Below, piece by piece: positions 22,547 to 35,100 of a DNA stretch of 64,000 nt. This stretch comes from Melitaea cinxia (taxonomy: Eukaryota; Arthropoda; Insecta; Lepidoptera; Nymphalidae). The translations under genes and the position numbers were made by a program. The notes below the pieces were generated by a model. That model was not told where the DNA came from, ran no database searches, and was given only the letters and a program-made list of their open reading frames with translations. How positions within the stretch are numbered: the stretch's first letter is position 1; every line of letters begins with the position of its first letter. The stretch is taken from assembly GCF_905220565.1 (NCBI RefSeq), contig NC_059410.1:2309501-2373500 (forward strand), in the 5' to 3' direction.

Positions 22547-24166
22547 ATGAAGGCTGTCTACTTCCTCTTCTGCCTCGCCCTGGCCTACCACTGCACGGCT
22601 AACATCGTGCGTCACCAGTTCCAACCGAGGTTGGATAAATTCCTCATCCAACCCCCCGGACCCGGCTACGAGAGGCCAGAACAGAGGCAATCAGAATCTA
22701 CCTCACAGTCTCAAGAAAGCGAGGAGAGCAAGGAAAGCAAGAAAAAGCGCAGCTACGATAATGTCGATTTTCTTTCAGAAAACAGGAACTGGTTTTCGTC
22801 CTGGTTCTCAGTCAACAAGCAGGTCGAAAAGACACCTTACGGCGATGTCATCGACTGGCAGGGCATTCAATATGCAGCGGGACCGAAATCGCCCGTCAAG
22901 AACGAGAAAGAAATTGAAAAGATTTTCAAAGACGCTTACAAAACCTTGGAGCACTTGAGCGAGGAGGAAAAGAGAATGATACATGCAGCCTTTGGCCCCG
23001 AGGGTGTAGCTCAAGCACCATCTGTCCGCGCTAATGCAACGGAACTACTTAGGAGTAACCAGTATGAAGTAGAGGAACATGTCGTCAAGACTAATGACGG
23101 TTACTTCTTGACTGTGTTCCGCATTCAGCCCAAGGAACAAGAACAACGCAGCAGTGAAGAGATGAAGCGACCTGTCGTGTTGCTCATGCATGGAATTGTT
23201 GGAAGCGCCGATGACTGGTTACTCTTGGGGCCTAAAATGTCTCTCGCTTACATGCTCGCTGACTTAGGATACGAAGTATGGCTCGGCAATACCCGTGGCA
23301 ACAAGTACGCTCGTCGTCATGCCAGCAAGCACGAATCTAACCCAGATTTCTGGCAGTACAGTATCGATGAAATCGCTACCAATGATGTACCTGCCATAAT
23401 CGATTATACTCTCAAAACTTCAGAACAAGAAAAGCTTTACTACGTCGGTCACTCTCAAGGAAATACCGCTTTCTTCGCTTTCATGGCTGCTCTTCCCCAT
23501 TATAAAGAAAAGGTTGCTATGATGTTCGCTCTTTCACCCATGGTTTACATGACCAACGTGCGCAGTCCCTTCTTCAAAATGATTTCACCTACTAGCGCCT
23601 TTTTTGAGAGTCTTCACGAGCAGCTCGGTAACGGAGAATTCAAAATCGGCAAGGATCTCCTAGCCACAGTCGGGGGCAATATGTGCCAAAAGGAAGTCGG
23701 CTGTAGACACATATGCTCGAACTTAAACTTCGTCATAACTGGTGCTGATACAACCGGTATTGAGTTCGCTATGCTTCCAAGTATTGTGAGCCACTTGCCA
23801 GCTGGTGCGTCGACGAGGAACATCAGACATATCGGACAAGGAGTAGCGTCCCACGAGTTCAGAAAGTACGACTACGGATCTAATGTCAACAGCATGATAT
23901 ATGGCCAGAGCGAGCCTCCGAAATACAACTTGACCAAGGTCGAAGTGCCTGTAGTGCTGTACTACAGCGAAGAGGATTGGTTAGCACACCCCAAAGACGT
24001 AGAGAGGCTGCAAAAGGAACTTCCTAACGTAGTCGACACCTTCAAGGTACCAGAGAAGCATTTCAGCCACATGGAATTCCAGTTCTCCGAGAAAGCGCCT
24101 GAGTTGATTTACAATCGTGTGATCGAAGCTATCGCCGCTGACACCACATCGTCAAAAACTAATTAA
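22547..24166 (+). CDS. Lipase C: egg-specific-protein-like lipase paralogue, single exon
   Basis: This is a 539-residue partner of lipase B with the same signal peptide, the Ser/Glu/Lys-rich segment ending KKKR, GHSQG (Ser303), Asp477 and His508. Scattered substitutions (for example DFLSEN for AYLSEN, EQRSSEEM for EPLSSEEI) are spread through the first two thirds, while residues 303-460 are almost unchanged. The last 17 or so residues differ completely (RVIEAIAADTTSSKTN against RLILLLGKQYREINNIN). It has no introns and GC-richer codons than lipase A. I infer a recent inverted duplication, possibly with gene conversion. Function is as for lipase B. Confidence 0.92.
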   Translation: MKAVYFLFCLALAYHCTANIVRHQFQPRLDKFLIQPPGPGYERPEQRQSESTSQSQESEESKESKKKRSYDNVDFLSENRNWFSSWFSVNKQVEKTPYGDVIDWQGIQYAAGPKSPVKNEKEIEKIFKDAYKTLEHLSEEEKRMIHAAFGPEGVAQAPSVRANATELLRSNQYEVEEHVVKTNDGYFLTVFRIQPKEQEQRSSEEMKRPVVLLMHGIVGSADDWLLLGPKMSLAYMLADLGYEVWLGNTRGNKYARRHASKHESNPDFWQYSIDEIATNDVPAIIDYTLKTSEQEKLYYVGHSQGNTAFFAFMAALPHYKEKVAMMFALSPMVYMTNVRSPFFKMISPTSAFFESLHEQLGNGEFKIGKDLLATVGGNMCQKEVGCRHICSNLNFVITGADTTGIEFAMLPSIVSHLPAGASTRNIRHIGQGVASHEFRKYDYGSNVNSMIYGQSEPPKYNLTKVEVPVVLYYSEEDWLAHPKDVERLQKELPNVVDTFKVPEKHFSHMEFQFSEKAPELIYNRVIEAIAADTTSSKTN

Positions 24167-24251
24167 TTTCTAGAATAATGTGTATTTATCTAAATAGTTT
24201 TCATTACGTAGGGCTTATCTTATATTTCATGGTTGCATAATATGTCCGTCC

Positions 24252-24257
24252 AATAAA
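24252..24257 (+). promoter_or_regulatory. Polyadenylation signal of lipase C
   Basis: AATAAA lies 86 bases after the stop, within CGTCCAATAAAAAT shared with lipase B. Confidence 0.7.
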
Positions 24258-24414
24258 AATTATCATTCAATTAAAATTTGATTTTTTTTAATCCTAAACA
24301 TTTTGTAATTAGGTTTAAAGAATTATTTGTTTTAAAAAAAAACATAAAGTTCACTTAGAATGAGATACAATCAATATACTGGTAATACAATAAACTGTAT
24401 AAAGAATGTCATAT

Positions 24415-25022
24415 TTTTAACCGACTTCCAAAAAAGGAGGAGGTTCTCAATTCGACTGTATTTTTTTTTATGTATGTTACATCAGAACTTTTGACCAGGT
24501 GGACCGATTTCGACAATTTTTTTTTAATCGAAAGGTGGTGTGTGTCAATTGGTCCCATTTAAATTTATTTGAGATCTAACAACTACTTTTCGAGTTATAT
24601 CTAATAATGCGTTTTTACTTGATGCTTTTTTCGTCGACCTACGTTGTATTATACCGCATAACTTTCTACTGGATGTACCGATTTTGATAATTCTCTTTTT
24701 TGTTGGAAAGGGGATATCCCTAGTTTGGTACCATGATAAGGAAACCAGGATATGATGATGGGATCCCAGAGAAATCGAGGGAAACTCTCGAAAATCCTCC
24801 GAAACTGGACTGGGTGTATCGATTTTGATAATTTTTAATTTAATCGAAAGCTGATGTTTATCATGTGGTCACATATAAATTTTATCGAGATCTGATAACT
24901 ACTTTTTGAGTAATCTTTGATAACGCGTAGTTACTTAACTATTTTTTCGTCGATCTACGTTGTATTACTCTTCGATGTAATTGAAGTCGGTTTTTTTTTT
25001 TTTCGTTTGCGAGCAAACATAA
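24415..25022 (+). mobile_element. Near-complete copy of the AACCGACTTC / GAAGTCGGTT inverted-end element
   Basis: It starts aaccgacttccaaaaaagga and ends gatgtaattgaagtcggttt followed by ttcgtttgcgagcaaacat. Internal direct echoes (ctggatgtaccgattttgat and ctgggtgtatcgattttgat) suggest an internally repeated body. No open frame is seen. Confidence 0.7.
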
Positions 25023-25239
25023 TTATGTGTGTATTGAATTATTGATAATGTTTTTTTATTAGTATGCAGGTATAATAAACGTATAATTGGTTAATATTTA
25101 GTAATTTTGTTTCTTCTTTTGTAAAATAGGAAGATCGAAATAGTATTTTAATAACTTTATTTTGGATTATTTGTAACGGCATTAGGTTTGTCTTAGCGGA
25201 CATTTCCAGACTTCTATAAAATATTCAATTTTATATTTA

Positions 25240-25460
25240 ACTACGGTGTTATAAATTATTATTCGTATTTTATTTGGAAAGGAGTTTGAACCCTTCTTAA
25301 TGCACCCAGTACAGATAATAGTTTGGATCTAACGTATTCTGTGTAATTTCCAAGTCAGTTTATCATCTATCCATAAACCTAGATTTTTCGCTTTTGTTGA
25401 GCGTTGTATGATCTTATTGTTAACTGTACTTGGGTTATAAAATTAGGTATATTTTCAATT
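25240..25460 (-). pseudogene. LINE reverse transcriptase remnant
   Basis: The minus strand reads AKNLGLWIDDKLTWK, the conserved segment that follows the catalytic core in jockey-type reverse transcriptases, with stops on both sides. It is a short decayed fragment. Confidence 0.6.
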
Positions 25461-25469
25461 TTTGACAAA

Positions 25470-26240
25470 AAGTCATGAAAATTAATTAAATATTTTCATA
25501 AATGTTTACAATAATTTGTATTTATCCTCTAGATAAATGCGTAACACTTTAATAAAATTTGAATAAAATTAAATTCATATTCAAGTTTATACCTAGGGCT
25601 ACATAGTATGTACCAACAAACATACATTCAGATGAAAAGACACATATATAATTTAATATCCAAACAGTTGCTTTGTGCTAAAATAATCTATTAGTAGATT
25701 TAATGAAAATTTATTATATTAACGAATTGAAAGCAGGTGAGAAGCTTACTTTGGTTTTTTTATTTCATTTTTTTAAACAGCGGTAGCTTCACATTAGTTA
25801 TAATTAGGTTAAAAAGTTATTGTAACATAATTTAAAAACAAATAAAATTATAATTTGCAAATTACAATTGAAAAGTGGTTTTACTTGAATAAAAATAAAA
25901 TTATTAATAAAATTATTGATTTTTAACCATGATTATCACAATAAACTCATGGCAAAGCGATCTACGGAACACTTTATTTAAAGAGTGATATTTAACTATT
26001 ATACAAAAATTAGTCCTTCTGTATTAAAAAAAAAATCAATATTTATTAATCAAATTTTGTATTAAAAAAAATTATTAATCAAAAATACCGATTGCACAGA
26101 AAATTACTATCTGTCTCAAAACATTATTATTTCAGCAACAATTTACATCCGTGATGTATATATAACTATTTATTTAAAAGTTATGTGTAATGTATGTGTC
26201 ATGTTTTTTTTTTTTTTTTCTTTAATAGAATTAATCACAA
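25470..26240. other. AT-rich spacer
   Basis: No coding sequence, RNA gene or clear repeat is recognised. Confidence 0.5.
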
Positions 26241-26244
26241 TTTT

Positions 26245-26990
26245 ATTAAATGCGACGACGCTGATTGCATTTACACATCGTACCGCGAAGTGACAGATAT
26301 GAGGCTTATCGACCAATGCCAAGTTTGCAAGTCAGTCTGACAGGCCGAAATACCCACCAAACCCATCAATATCAGCGGCAACATAATGAGACGCTGTGTG
26401 ATCGCTTGCAAACCACGACGCTCCGGTGTTTGACTTTGTTTGACCTTTGGCCCGTCGGAAGGACCGTTTAACAGGTCGCCTCCACCGAGGCAGACGAATA
26501 CCAGATGCGACCTGCTGCCACGAGAATGAGCCTTTCACCAGTTCTTATACGGAAAGAAGTAAGAACTGCAAATAGCTCGGCTCGACTACGATTTGACGAC
26601 CCATTTTGTGGGATGGACGAGTCGTAATTCTGCCTAATGAAGGGAGAGAGCCTGAACTCAATCTCTTCTCTTTCCATTTTATAGCCGTGTAATCAACAGC
26701 GCCCCACCCCGAATGGACTGGGTACCAACCAGGCCTAATCCTACCACCGAGTGGGGACAAAAGTATCTCTATCTCTCTTTTTTCCGCACCTTCTCAAAGC
26801 CACGCCCCCACTGGCCGTACATTCCCTCTGCGCTACACACCCACGGCCCACGCGCATTCGCGCCCCGGGATTCCATTACTGGAACTGGACCCAGCTACCT
26901 AAAGCGACAGGTAAGAACGTCACGACAATCATCTGTGTTTTTACGATCTGTGTCACCAAACAGTTGTCATGAGATAGGGTCAAACCTGCA
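26245..26990. repeat. GC-richer unclassified block, probably a transposon remnant
   Basis: About 740 bases are much less AT-rich than the flanks, starting after a T-run. Several short open frames exist on both strands but none shows a protein motif I recognise. The sharp base-composition edges suggest insertion. The class is unknown. Confidence 0.35.
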
Positions 26991-27345
26991 AACGTATCAT
27001 AATAATGTATTGTGACCTACGTGCCAACCTGTCATCACACAAAAAAAATATATTTAGGTAGTTCATAAAGTTCATATACAACTAAGTATAGTTATATACA
27101 ACTGTGATAAACTATGATAATCTAATCGCTTAGTGTCAACAACCTTTAAAATGTTTAAACTGTTACATTAATAAATTCCTTACGATTACGATAAAAATTT
27201 TATTATAATTATTTTTAGGTTAAATAAGTTAACTCTAAAAGTTTTAAGTAGTTACAATAACTACAATAATTCAAAATAGATTCGACGCTATTTTGTATCT
27301 TAATTTAAGACATGTTTATACTTAGGACTTCGTTTGTGTTGCTTT

Positions 27346-28470
27346 TTAACCGACTTCAAAAAGGGAGGAGGTTACTCAATTCGATAATAATAATACAATT
27401 TATATACAATATATTGTATATATATATTGTATTTTTTTCCCTTTAAGCTTTATTCTTATGTAATTGTTATATGTTACAATGTTGTGTGTGCAATAACGTA
27501 ATCATATATATATATATATATATATATATTGATCATTTTTAATTTAATCGAAAGCCGATGTTTATCATGTGGTCAAATTTAAATTTCGTCGAGGTCTGGT
27601 TAAATAAATAAATAAATAAATAATGCGTATTTACTTGACTAGTTTTTCGTCTACCTACGTTGTATTACTTGTCGAAGTAATTAAAGGCGGTTTTTTTCGT
27701 TTGCCAGCAAACACAATTATATATTAACGATATATTTCTTGTGCAAAAGGAAAAAAATCAAAAGCCGGGAAGAAAAATAAACCTTGCTTACAAAACGTCT
27801 TTGTACAAAAACACGTGTTTAAATAATAAACCGGCCAAGTGCGACGCGGACTTGCGCACCAAGGGTTCCGTACCAGTATCTATAAAAACGGCAAAAATTC
27901 ACGTTTGTGTATGAGACAACCCCTAAAAATACCCTTGTTTGTCATAACCCCCTGGTTTTATTTTAATTTTATTATTTATTTTCAAAGTATAGGAATATAC
28001 AAAAATAAATTTTCTGCGAATATTTCAAGCAATTACCTGTTGCCGTTATCAGTATCCAGCAAAAACGAGCAAAAAAATCACGTTTGTTGTATGAGCGGCC
28101 CTTTAATCATTTATTTTATTCTGTTTTATAATATTTGATGCTATAGCGGCAAAAATAAAAATGATAAATTTCAATTGTCTAACTATCACGGTTCATGAGA
28201 TACAACCTGGTGACAGACAGACGGACAGTGGGGTTTTAATAATAGGGTCGTTTTACCCTTGGGTAATATTTTCACATATTACAATATATGCAGTAACTTT
28301 TCCGTAATGCCTATATAAAAGTCTTACCATTTTTATTATTTATTTATTTTATTTTATACTTTATTGTATACTACAAATATATTACAAACAAAGCATAAAG
28401 ATAGTTACAGACAGTGAAGTACAATGGGCGGAGGTATGGTTAGCCATTTCTTCCAGACAACCCATTTTTA
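27346..28470. repeat. Three adjacent dispersed repeats
   Basis: Positions 27346-27720 are a shortened GAAGTCGGTT-family copy with an (AT)n tract (27506-27529). Positions 27832-28265 are the ccggccaagtgcgacgcgga repeat, which includes cacggttcatgagatacaac. Positions 28340-28465 are a LINE 3' tail (ttcttccagacaaccc). Confidence 0.65.
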
Positions 28471-28779
28471 TTTATATAGGTACAGTATTATCGTGTGAAG
28501 CATAAAAATGTAAGAAATGTAAGCTACAAAGTTTATATTCATCGTTTCCTCCTTAGAAAATATCGTTGTGGTCTAACTAGATTGTAAATAGACTTGCCCC
28601 AATTTCTACAATAATTACATAAAAACAAACTAGATGGCACTCTATATTTGTAAACGTTGATTGTTTGACATTTGAATAATATTTCCGTGCCAAACCCACG
28701 CTTTGTTTTGACAGTATTCGCATTTTGACATCGAAGCGTTGTGCGCAAAAAAGAGATACATATATACGTATTACATGAG

Positions 28780-29018
28780 CGAGACAAAGAAAGCAGCGCG
28801 ACGGCGCTGTAGCGTATCTTCCCGCCGTCCCCCCAAACGATCGTCGGTCGACAGTCGCGTTTTCGTTCGCTTTGCCGTACGTAGTTAGCTTATGTTTAAT
28901 TGTTTTTTTATTTAAATTGTTGTTTACAGTATTGATAGTGGGACCGAAAACTGTGTAATAGTTACGTTTATTATCAATGACTCGGTGAAATTCTATTCTA
29001 CGAATGGATTAAGTGACG
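28780..29018 (+). promoter_or_regulatory. Putative promoter region of the TGIF-like gene
   Basis: A GC- and CpG-richer stretch (for example cgatcgtcggtcgacagtcg) lies in AT-rich surroundings just before the first candidate start codon. No TATA box is evident. The boundaries are approximate. Confidence 0.4.
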
Positions 29019-29160
29019 ATGTTACCACCTACGGCCGGGATAGCGCAAATACGTGACCGGACCGAAATGGCATATCAGCAACGACGTGACGTGCGAGAAA
29101 TAACTAGAGACATTATCAGAGAAGCTCGCATTTCAAACAGACAATCCATGTCGCCTGGAG
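29019..29160 (+). CDS. TGIF (achi/vis): TGIF-like gene, first coding exon candidate 1
   Basis: ATG at 29019 opens MLPPTAGIAQIRDRTEMAYQ and continues for 47 codons to the donor gtaagc at 29161. The one leftover base joins CT at 37020 as an Ala codon. The phase fit is good, but the peptide itself is not one I recognise. Confidence 0.55.
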
Positions 29161-32100
29161 GTAAGCAAGCCGGCCTTAAACGACGCCACGTTTCCGCCAT
29201 GCTTGTCACATTGACATACGTCAAGGTGACATTTATATAAAAACAACGATTTTTTCACGTTAAATTACTCAAAAATCCAAACTAATAACATCCCAGGTCG
29301 ATCGGGAATCGTTCAGGATGGAAACTAGGTCCGTTACGTCATCTAGAAACTCGATCGCGCGAAAGTAAAATGGCGCCAATGCGCCACATTGAGCGCTCCA
29401 TTCCGCTTATCATTATCTAAACAGTCGTTCTAACAAAGAAAAACTAAGTTTTATGTGCTCAGGTTTGTGGTATTATCGAACATTACGCTTGGATTTAACA
29501 TGTATCAAAGCAAAGGTAAGATTTTCCTAGTTTTGGCACGTGCTTTGGTTATTTTTAGATCACTCGCATAATGTCGTCTTGTAAGCGGCAAGGTTACGAC
29601 TGCACATAGGGCGTATACATTGCATTGACTCGTTCACTGTAATAAATCGCGGTACGGTAATCATTCTCATAAAGTTGTTGTAGATGTTTCGAGTGTTTAT
29701 TTTTATTATTGCTACCTATTTGACTTTGTCGTATTGACAGTAAAATGACAGCGGACATACAACACAAGATGGCGGCGATAATTCGAGTGCTAGCAATCAC
29801 GCGGCAAGCTAGACGGCGCTGTTGTAGCTTTGTTGATGTACTATCACTGTTGTTATTGATTGTAATTATCGTACATTGTATATTTGTTATTAAATTTAAG
29901 AGTTAGTCGGCTATCATAAGTTTGTCAGCTATAAATCACATTTAAAACTGAGATAAGGCTTTATCTCTTAAATTGGGTTATAGATATGAGATTCATTATT
30001 TCAACATAGCTATTAGACTCCTTTTAAGTCATGTTAGCATAAGTCTTTAATTCTTGCATAATTTATACACTAAACACTATAAATTATATTCCAATTATAA
30101 AAAAAAAGTACTATCACAATACTTAAGACAAATAGTAAATGTACATTAATTAAACATTAAAAAAGGTTTTTTAGACTGAAACCAATTTTTTTTTAACTAT
30201 TGTCTTAAATAAACATACAGAATGTCCATTTTAATATGTAAAATAAATCTATACAAATAAATAAAATTGGTGTCTGTTTGTAATATTAAAATTCATATAT
30301 ATTTATATATACATCATATGAATTTAGTAAAAAGCGGTATTGTATACATATACCAAAATAACATTTTATTTTTTATTTTTATAATTTTTGTCTATCTGTC
30401 TGTTTGTTCCGGCTAATCTCTGAAACGGCTGGACCAATTTTGACGGGACTTTCACTGTCAGGTAGCTGATATAATAAGGAGTAACTTAGGCTAATTTTAT
30501 TTTAGAAATTTATTTTATAACTGTGAGCTGCACAATAACTATTTTGTTAAATTCCATGCAGACGAAGCTGCGGGCACAGCTAGTTTTGGAAATATATTTT
30601 CATATAATCTATAAAATTTAAGTAATTCTAATATGTACATAACTCTTACTTATTAAATCACAGAAAAGAAAGAACTATGGAAGTGTTAAATAATCAGGGC
30701 ATTTGCTTCAAAAATAAGCAAAGCTACCCTTTTTTGACTAGTTGCTTAGAAACATTGTGTAAAGTCGACGACGACATTTGTAACACTACTTTTCATAAAT
30801 GTACTAGCTGTACCCTGTGTGTTGCTACGTTTTTTTTATTTATTTATTTATTTTTTATTTGGTCGTACCAACTCAAAAACCTTTGTGGGTTCATGCACAA
30901 CACTTTGCTGAAGATCATAACATGATCAAATGCATAGTTTACGATTCTATTAAGGACATACAGACAAACCTTCATTGTATATAAATTATATTTCAAGGAC
31001 AATAAATAATGAAACTTTTACAGATTTTATCGTAGTTTATTAGGTTTTTAGATCCCTGACGTTTCAGATACTTTACAGCAACCATTTTCAAGGGAGGACT
31101 CAAAAAAAAAGAAAAAGTTCTCTCATTATAATGAGTAAAATTCAAAATGTCAAATTTTCATCTCTATTTATTACCCTTCATATAACAAAAATTAAAAATA
31201 GAGATAATTCATAATTTCTTTAAATAAACCCCTACATTTTGTAATGTGTACAAAATAAGTCATGTCAGCGATACAATATTAAGAAATATAATAATCTGTA
31301 CATTTTCTTAACGTTTTGTTTACAATATTATTTTAGTTTTGAATAAAGACAATTGTAAATTATGCATTTTTACATAATTAACATACTTACATATTAAATT
31401 AAGCCATACATAATATTACATACAATGATAATTGAAATACCAATATTGTACTTGATATTTAAATTTCAACAATGTAAAATAATATCGATGAAAAAAATAT
31501 TTTTTATCACTCATCACTTCACTACCAAGTATCGCTAAATTTTTGGGTTAAGGCAATGTCAACTCTATGCTTGGTATTATTAGGTGAAGTCACTTTCTTC
31601 TTCTTAAAGTGCCATCTTCTTACGAAGTTCGCCGATCATTTTGGTAACTTGTACCCTTGATACCGCAGCTCTGAATAACAAACGGGTGCTTTTCCCAAAC
31701 CATTGGTGTAGATTTTTTTGCCAAGATGTTCTTCTACGACCCACACTGCGCTTGCCTTGGATCTTGCCCTGGATAATAAGTCGAAGCAGCTGGTATTTAG
31801 AACTTCTCATGATGTGGCCTGAAGTTACTTTAATTTGTTAAAAACAACATCTGTTAGAGAATAATAATAATAATAATAATATTCTGTATTGCACACCATT
31901 AAAAGATACAAATAAAAGTAGTACAATTAGAGAAAGATGTACAAAGGGGGTCTTATCGCTAAAAGAGCGATTTCTTCCAGACAACCTTTGGGTATAGGAC
32001 AACACATAGAATAGCTGAAAACATCACGAATACTTCTGTACCAAAGCAAAGTAAGTTCTGTCTCAACTTGCATAGGTTTATTTTCGCTCCATCATTTAAG

Positions 32101-35100
32101 ACTCAATTACGTCCAGCCACTCATCATAATTGATTTCTTATAATGCAATATATTATTATTGAATGTTTGCATGTGTGAGTTTGGTGACACCAGTTTCGAT
32201 AATAAATTAGACAAATCATACTTTCTCTAGTTTTCTTATTCTGTGATTTAAATAATTCATTATTTTTAAACTGAATTTAGTTATTGTTTCTAAAAAAAAA
32301 ATATATTTTTTCCTATAAAAATTTATTAATATCTTATAATTTTTTTACTTTATTGAATGTGTAAGAATAATTTGTTTGTTTTTTATTTCAAAAATGTACA
32401 TATGTGATTATGTGGTGTACTTTGTTGTACATTTGATTTTTTTTAATATGTTTTGGAGTTACTTGTTAAGAATCGATTTTCATATAAGGCCCCGGTATGA
32501 AAAAATATGAGGAGTAAAATCTACTGAATGAATAACTTCGTTACGTTATTCATAACGCCATCAATTAGAACCCAATACGGTTCTGATAGATGGCGTTATT
32601 TGATTCCTTTATTTACTATTTTATAAGCGGTTGAAGCATTAAAGAATATAGCCACCCCCTCTCTTCCCGTGGCTGTCGTAAGAGGTGACTAAGGGATAAC
32701 ACAGGTCCACTAAAACCTTGGAACTTGAAACCGATCGATGGCGGGATAACCATACAGGTCCACTACCACCTTGGAACATAAAAAGCCGACCAATGGCGGG
32801 ATAACCAACTACTGGCTTTGAAATACACAGGCCGAAGACGGGCAGCAGCGTCTTCGGTGCGACAAAGCCAGCCCTGCGGTCACTAACCCGCCTGCCCAGC
32901 GTGGTGACTATAGGCAAAACACACGAGTTCACGCCATTTCTGGCTCTAACTTGTGGAAGCCTATCTCCAGTAGTGGACTGCGAAAGGCTGCTGTGATGAT
33001 GAATCACCAACTGATGTGATGTGATGATTTACTATTTGATATAGTATTAATCTCACAGTCGATCTGAAGGAGAAAACACCAGTCGTGCGTCGGTGGTGCT
33101 GACACATAGACTTTTTTTTTCTTAATATTGTAGCATTTGCCTTTTTAGTTTTTTTTTTTTTTTTTTTTTGTTTTAAATAATATTAATACTTTTTGACAGT
33201 AATACCTTAGGGACCAGGCATAAATTACGTCAAACCTTAAGGGGGGGATAGGATTTTGTGATATATCATTTCAAAATGTAATATATACACAACAACACAA
33301 TGACTGGGGAGGAGTTAACGAATTGTGAAAATCTTGTGACGTAATTTATGAATGGCATTGTACATTATTGGTATTGTACTTTAAATACCAATACAATAGA
33401 CAAGTATATTTGTGTTAACATGATATGTGTTGTTACAAAGGAAACCAAGGGTCAAGATGTCATAAACAATAGAATTGTTTTTAATGAAATCTTAACTGTC
33501 ACTTACAACAACTACAACATCTATGGTTCTCAACCTTTTAGCTATTAAGGATCATTTGCCAAAATATCTTTTTTCCCAAAGACTATCAACTAAACTCTTA
33601 AAAAAGCTAATTAACCTATTAGTAATGAAATGACATGTAACGAAACCGAAAGGGACGCCTATTAGCGCCTATTTTTATTTTACTTTTAAGAAACTGCGAA
33701 AATTTGCATTTATTCTGTTACTCCTTAAACGCAAGAAAGGTTTCTATTCGTAAAATCTCGTTCAGTTTAATCAATCGTATCTCTGTGGAGATAGGTCAAG
33801 GCTACCTTTGATCCCGGAAAAAGGTACCATTTCCGTTGGATGCATATCGATCTGTAAGATATTTTAGTTCGTGAAGTTTTTTTTTTTTTTTAATGAAGTC
33901 GGTAAACAGGTTTACGGCTCATCAGATGGTAAGTGATTGCCGTAGCTTATAGTGAAAAGTGTTATCTGTGAAAGTAAAAATCTTAAATGAAAAAACGTAA
34001 AAAAAAATAATGAAAAAAAGAACATGTCAAGAGTAAGAGAATAAGGTCACGCAAGCTTCCGAGTGTCCTTGGAAAGTTGCGTCACTGCGGTCGTTCAACT
34101 CGATCGATTGCCCGCCTGCCACTCATCGCACCCCACGCGTAGGGGCTGAACTTTTGACGTCTAACGATGTGTTGATGATATTAAGATTTTTTTGTTATTT
34201 GCGATATTTCTATACTTCTTTTAAAAATAACTGTTTATTTTCTTTTAAAAATAGGTGTTATCATTTTTATGACGGTTGAAGGGAATTGGGGTTAAGGCGG
34301 GAAAAGCATTTGGCAGGTACAGATAGCAAATTATACTTCTTCTTACTTCGACAGTTAAATATTTTTTTACGAATATAAAAACAATTTTTTTTATTTAAGT
34401 AATATTTAACAGTTGTTGTAGCTTGTTTTTATTTAATACTGATAAATATTATAGTTTAAAAGAACTTCCTACAAGCTTCCACTCGTGTTTATGATTACAG
34501 CATGAAAACTAAGGAATTTTATATTATAGAAAATTAGATGTATATTATAAAAACAAATATGTAACTTGCACGATTAACTATAACTACTTGTGTTAGTATA
34601 ACTTTAAAGTTAACACATGACCCGTGTTATTGTCGTTTATTGTTGTTTACTTGGACATCTATTATTTTTGAAGTTATACTTCATTTAGCGCGTTAGGGAA
34701 AAATGATGAGAGTAAATTTTTAGGAGGTACTGTGTAGCTACGGTACTAAAGAATATAGCCACCCCCTCTCTTCCCGTGGGTGTCGTAAGAGGCGACTAAG
34801 GGATAACACAGTTCCGCTACCACCTTGGAACTTAAAAAGCCGACTGGTGGCGGGATAACCATCCAACTGCTGGCTTTGAAATACACAGGCCGAAGACGGG
34901 CAGCAGCGTCTTCGGTGCGACAAAGCCAGCCCTGCGGTCACCAACCCGCTTGCCAAGCGTGGTGACTATGGGCAAAACACATGAGTTCACGCTATTTTTG
35001 ACGTAAACTTGTGGAGGCCTTTGTCCAGTAGTGGACTGTAAAGGCTGTAATGATGATGAATTTTTAGGATGCGCGCGCACACCGCCACGAAAAAACCGAC

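Noticed and set aside
29769..29906. Short frame starting MAAIIRVLAITRQARRRCC with a hydrophobic end
   Set aside because: No homology or splice context; similar atggcggc stretches occur elsewhere in the window by chance.
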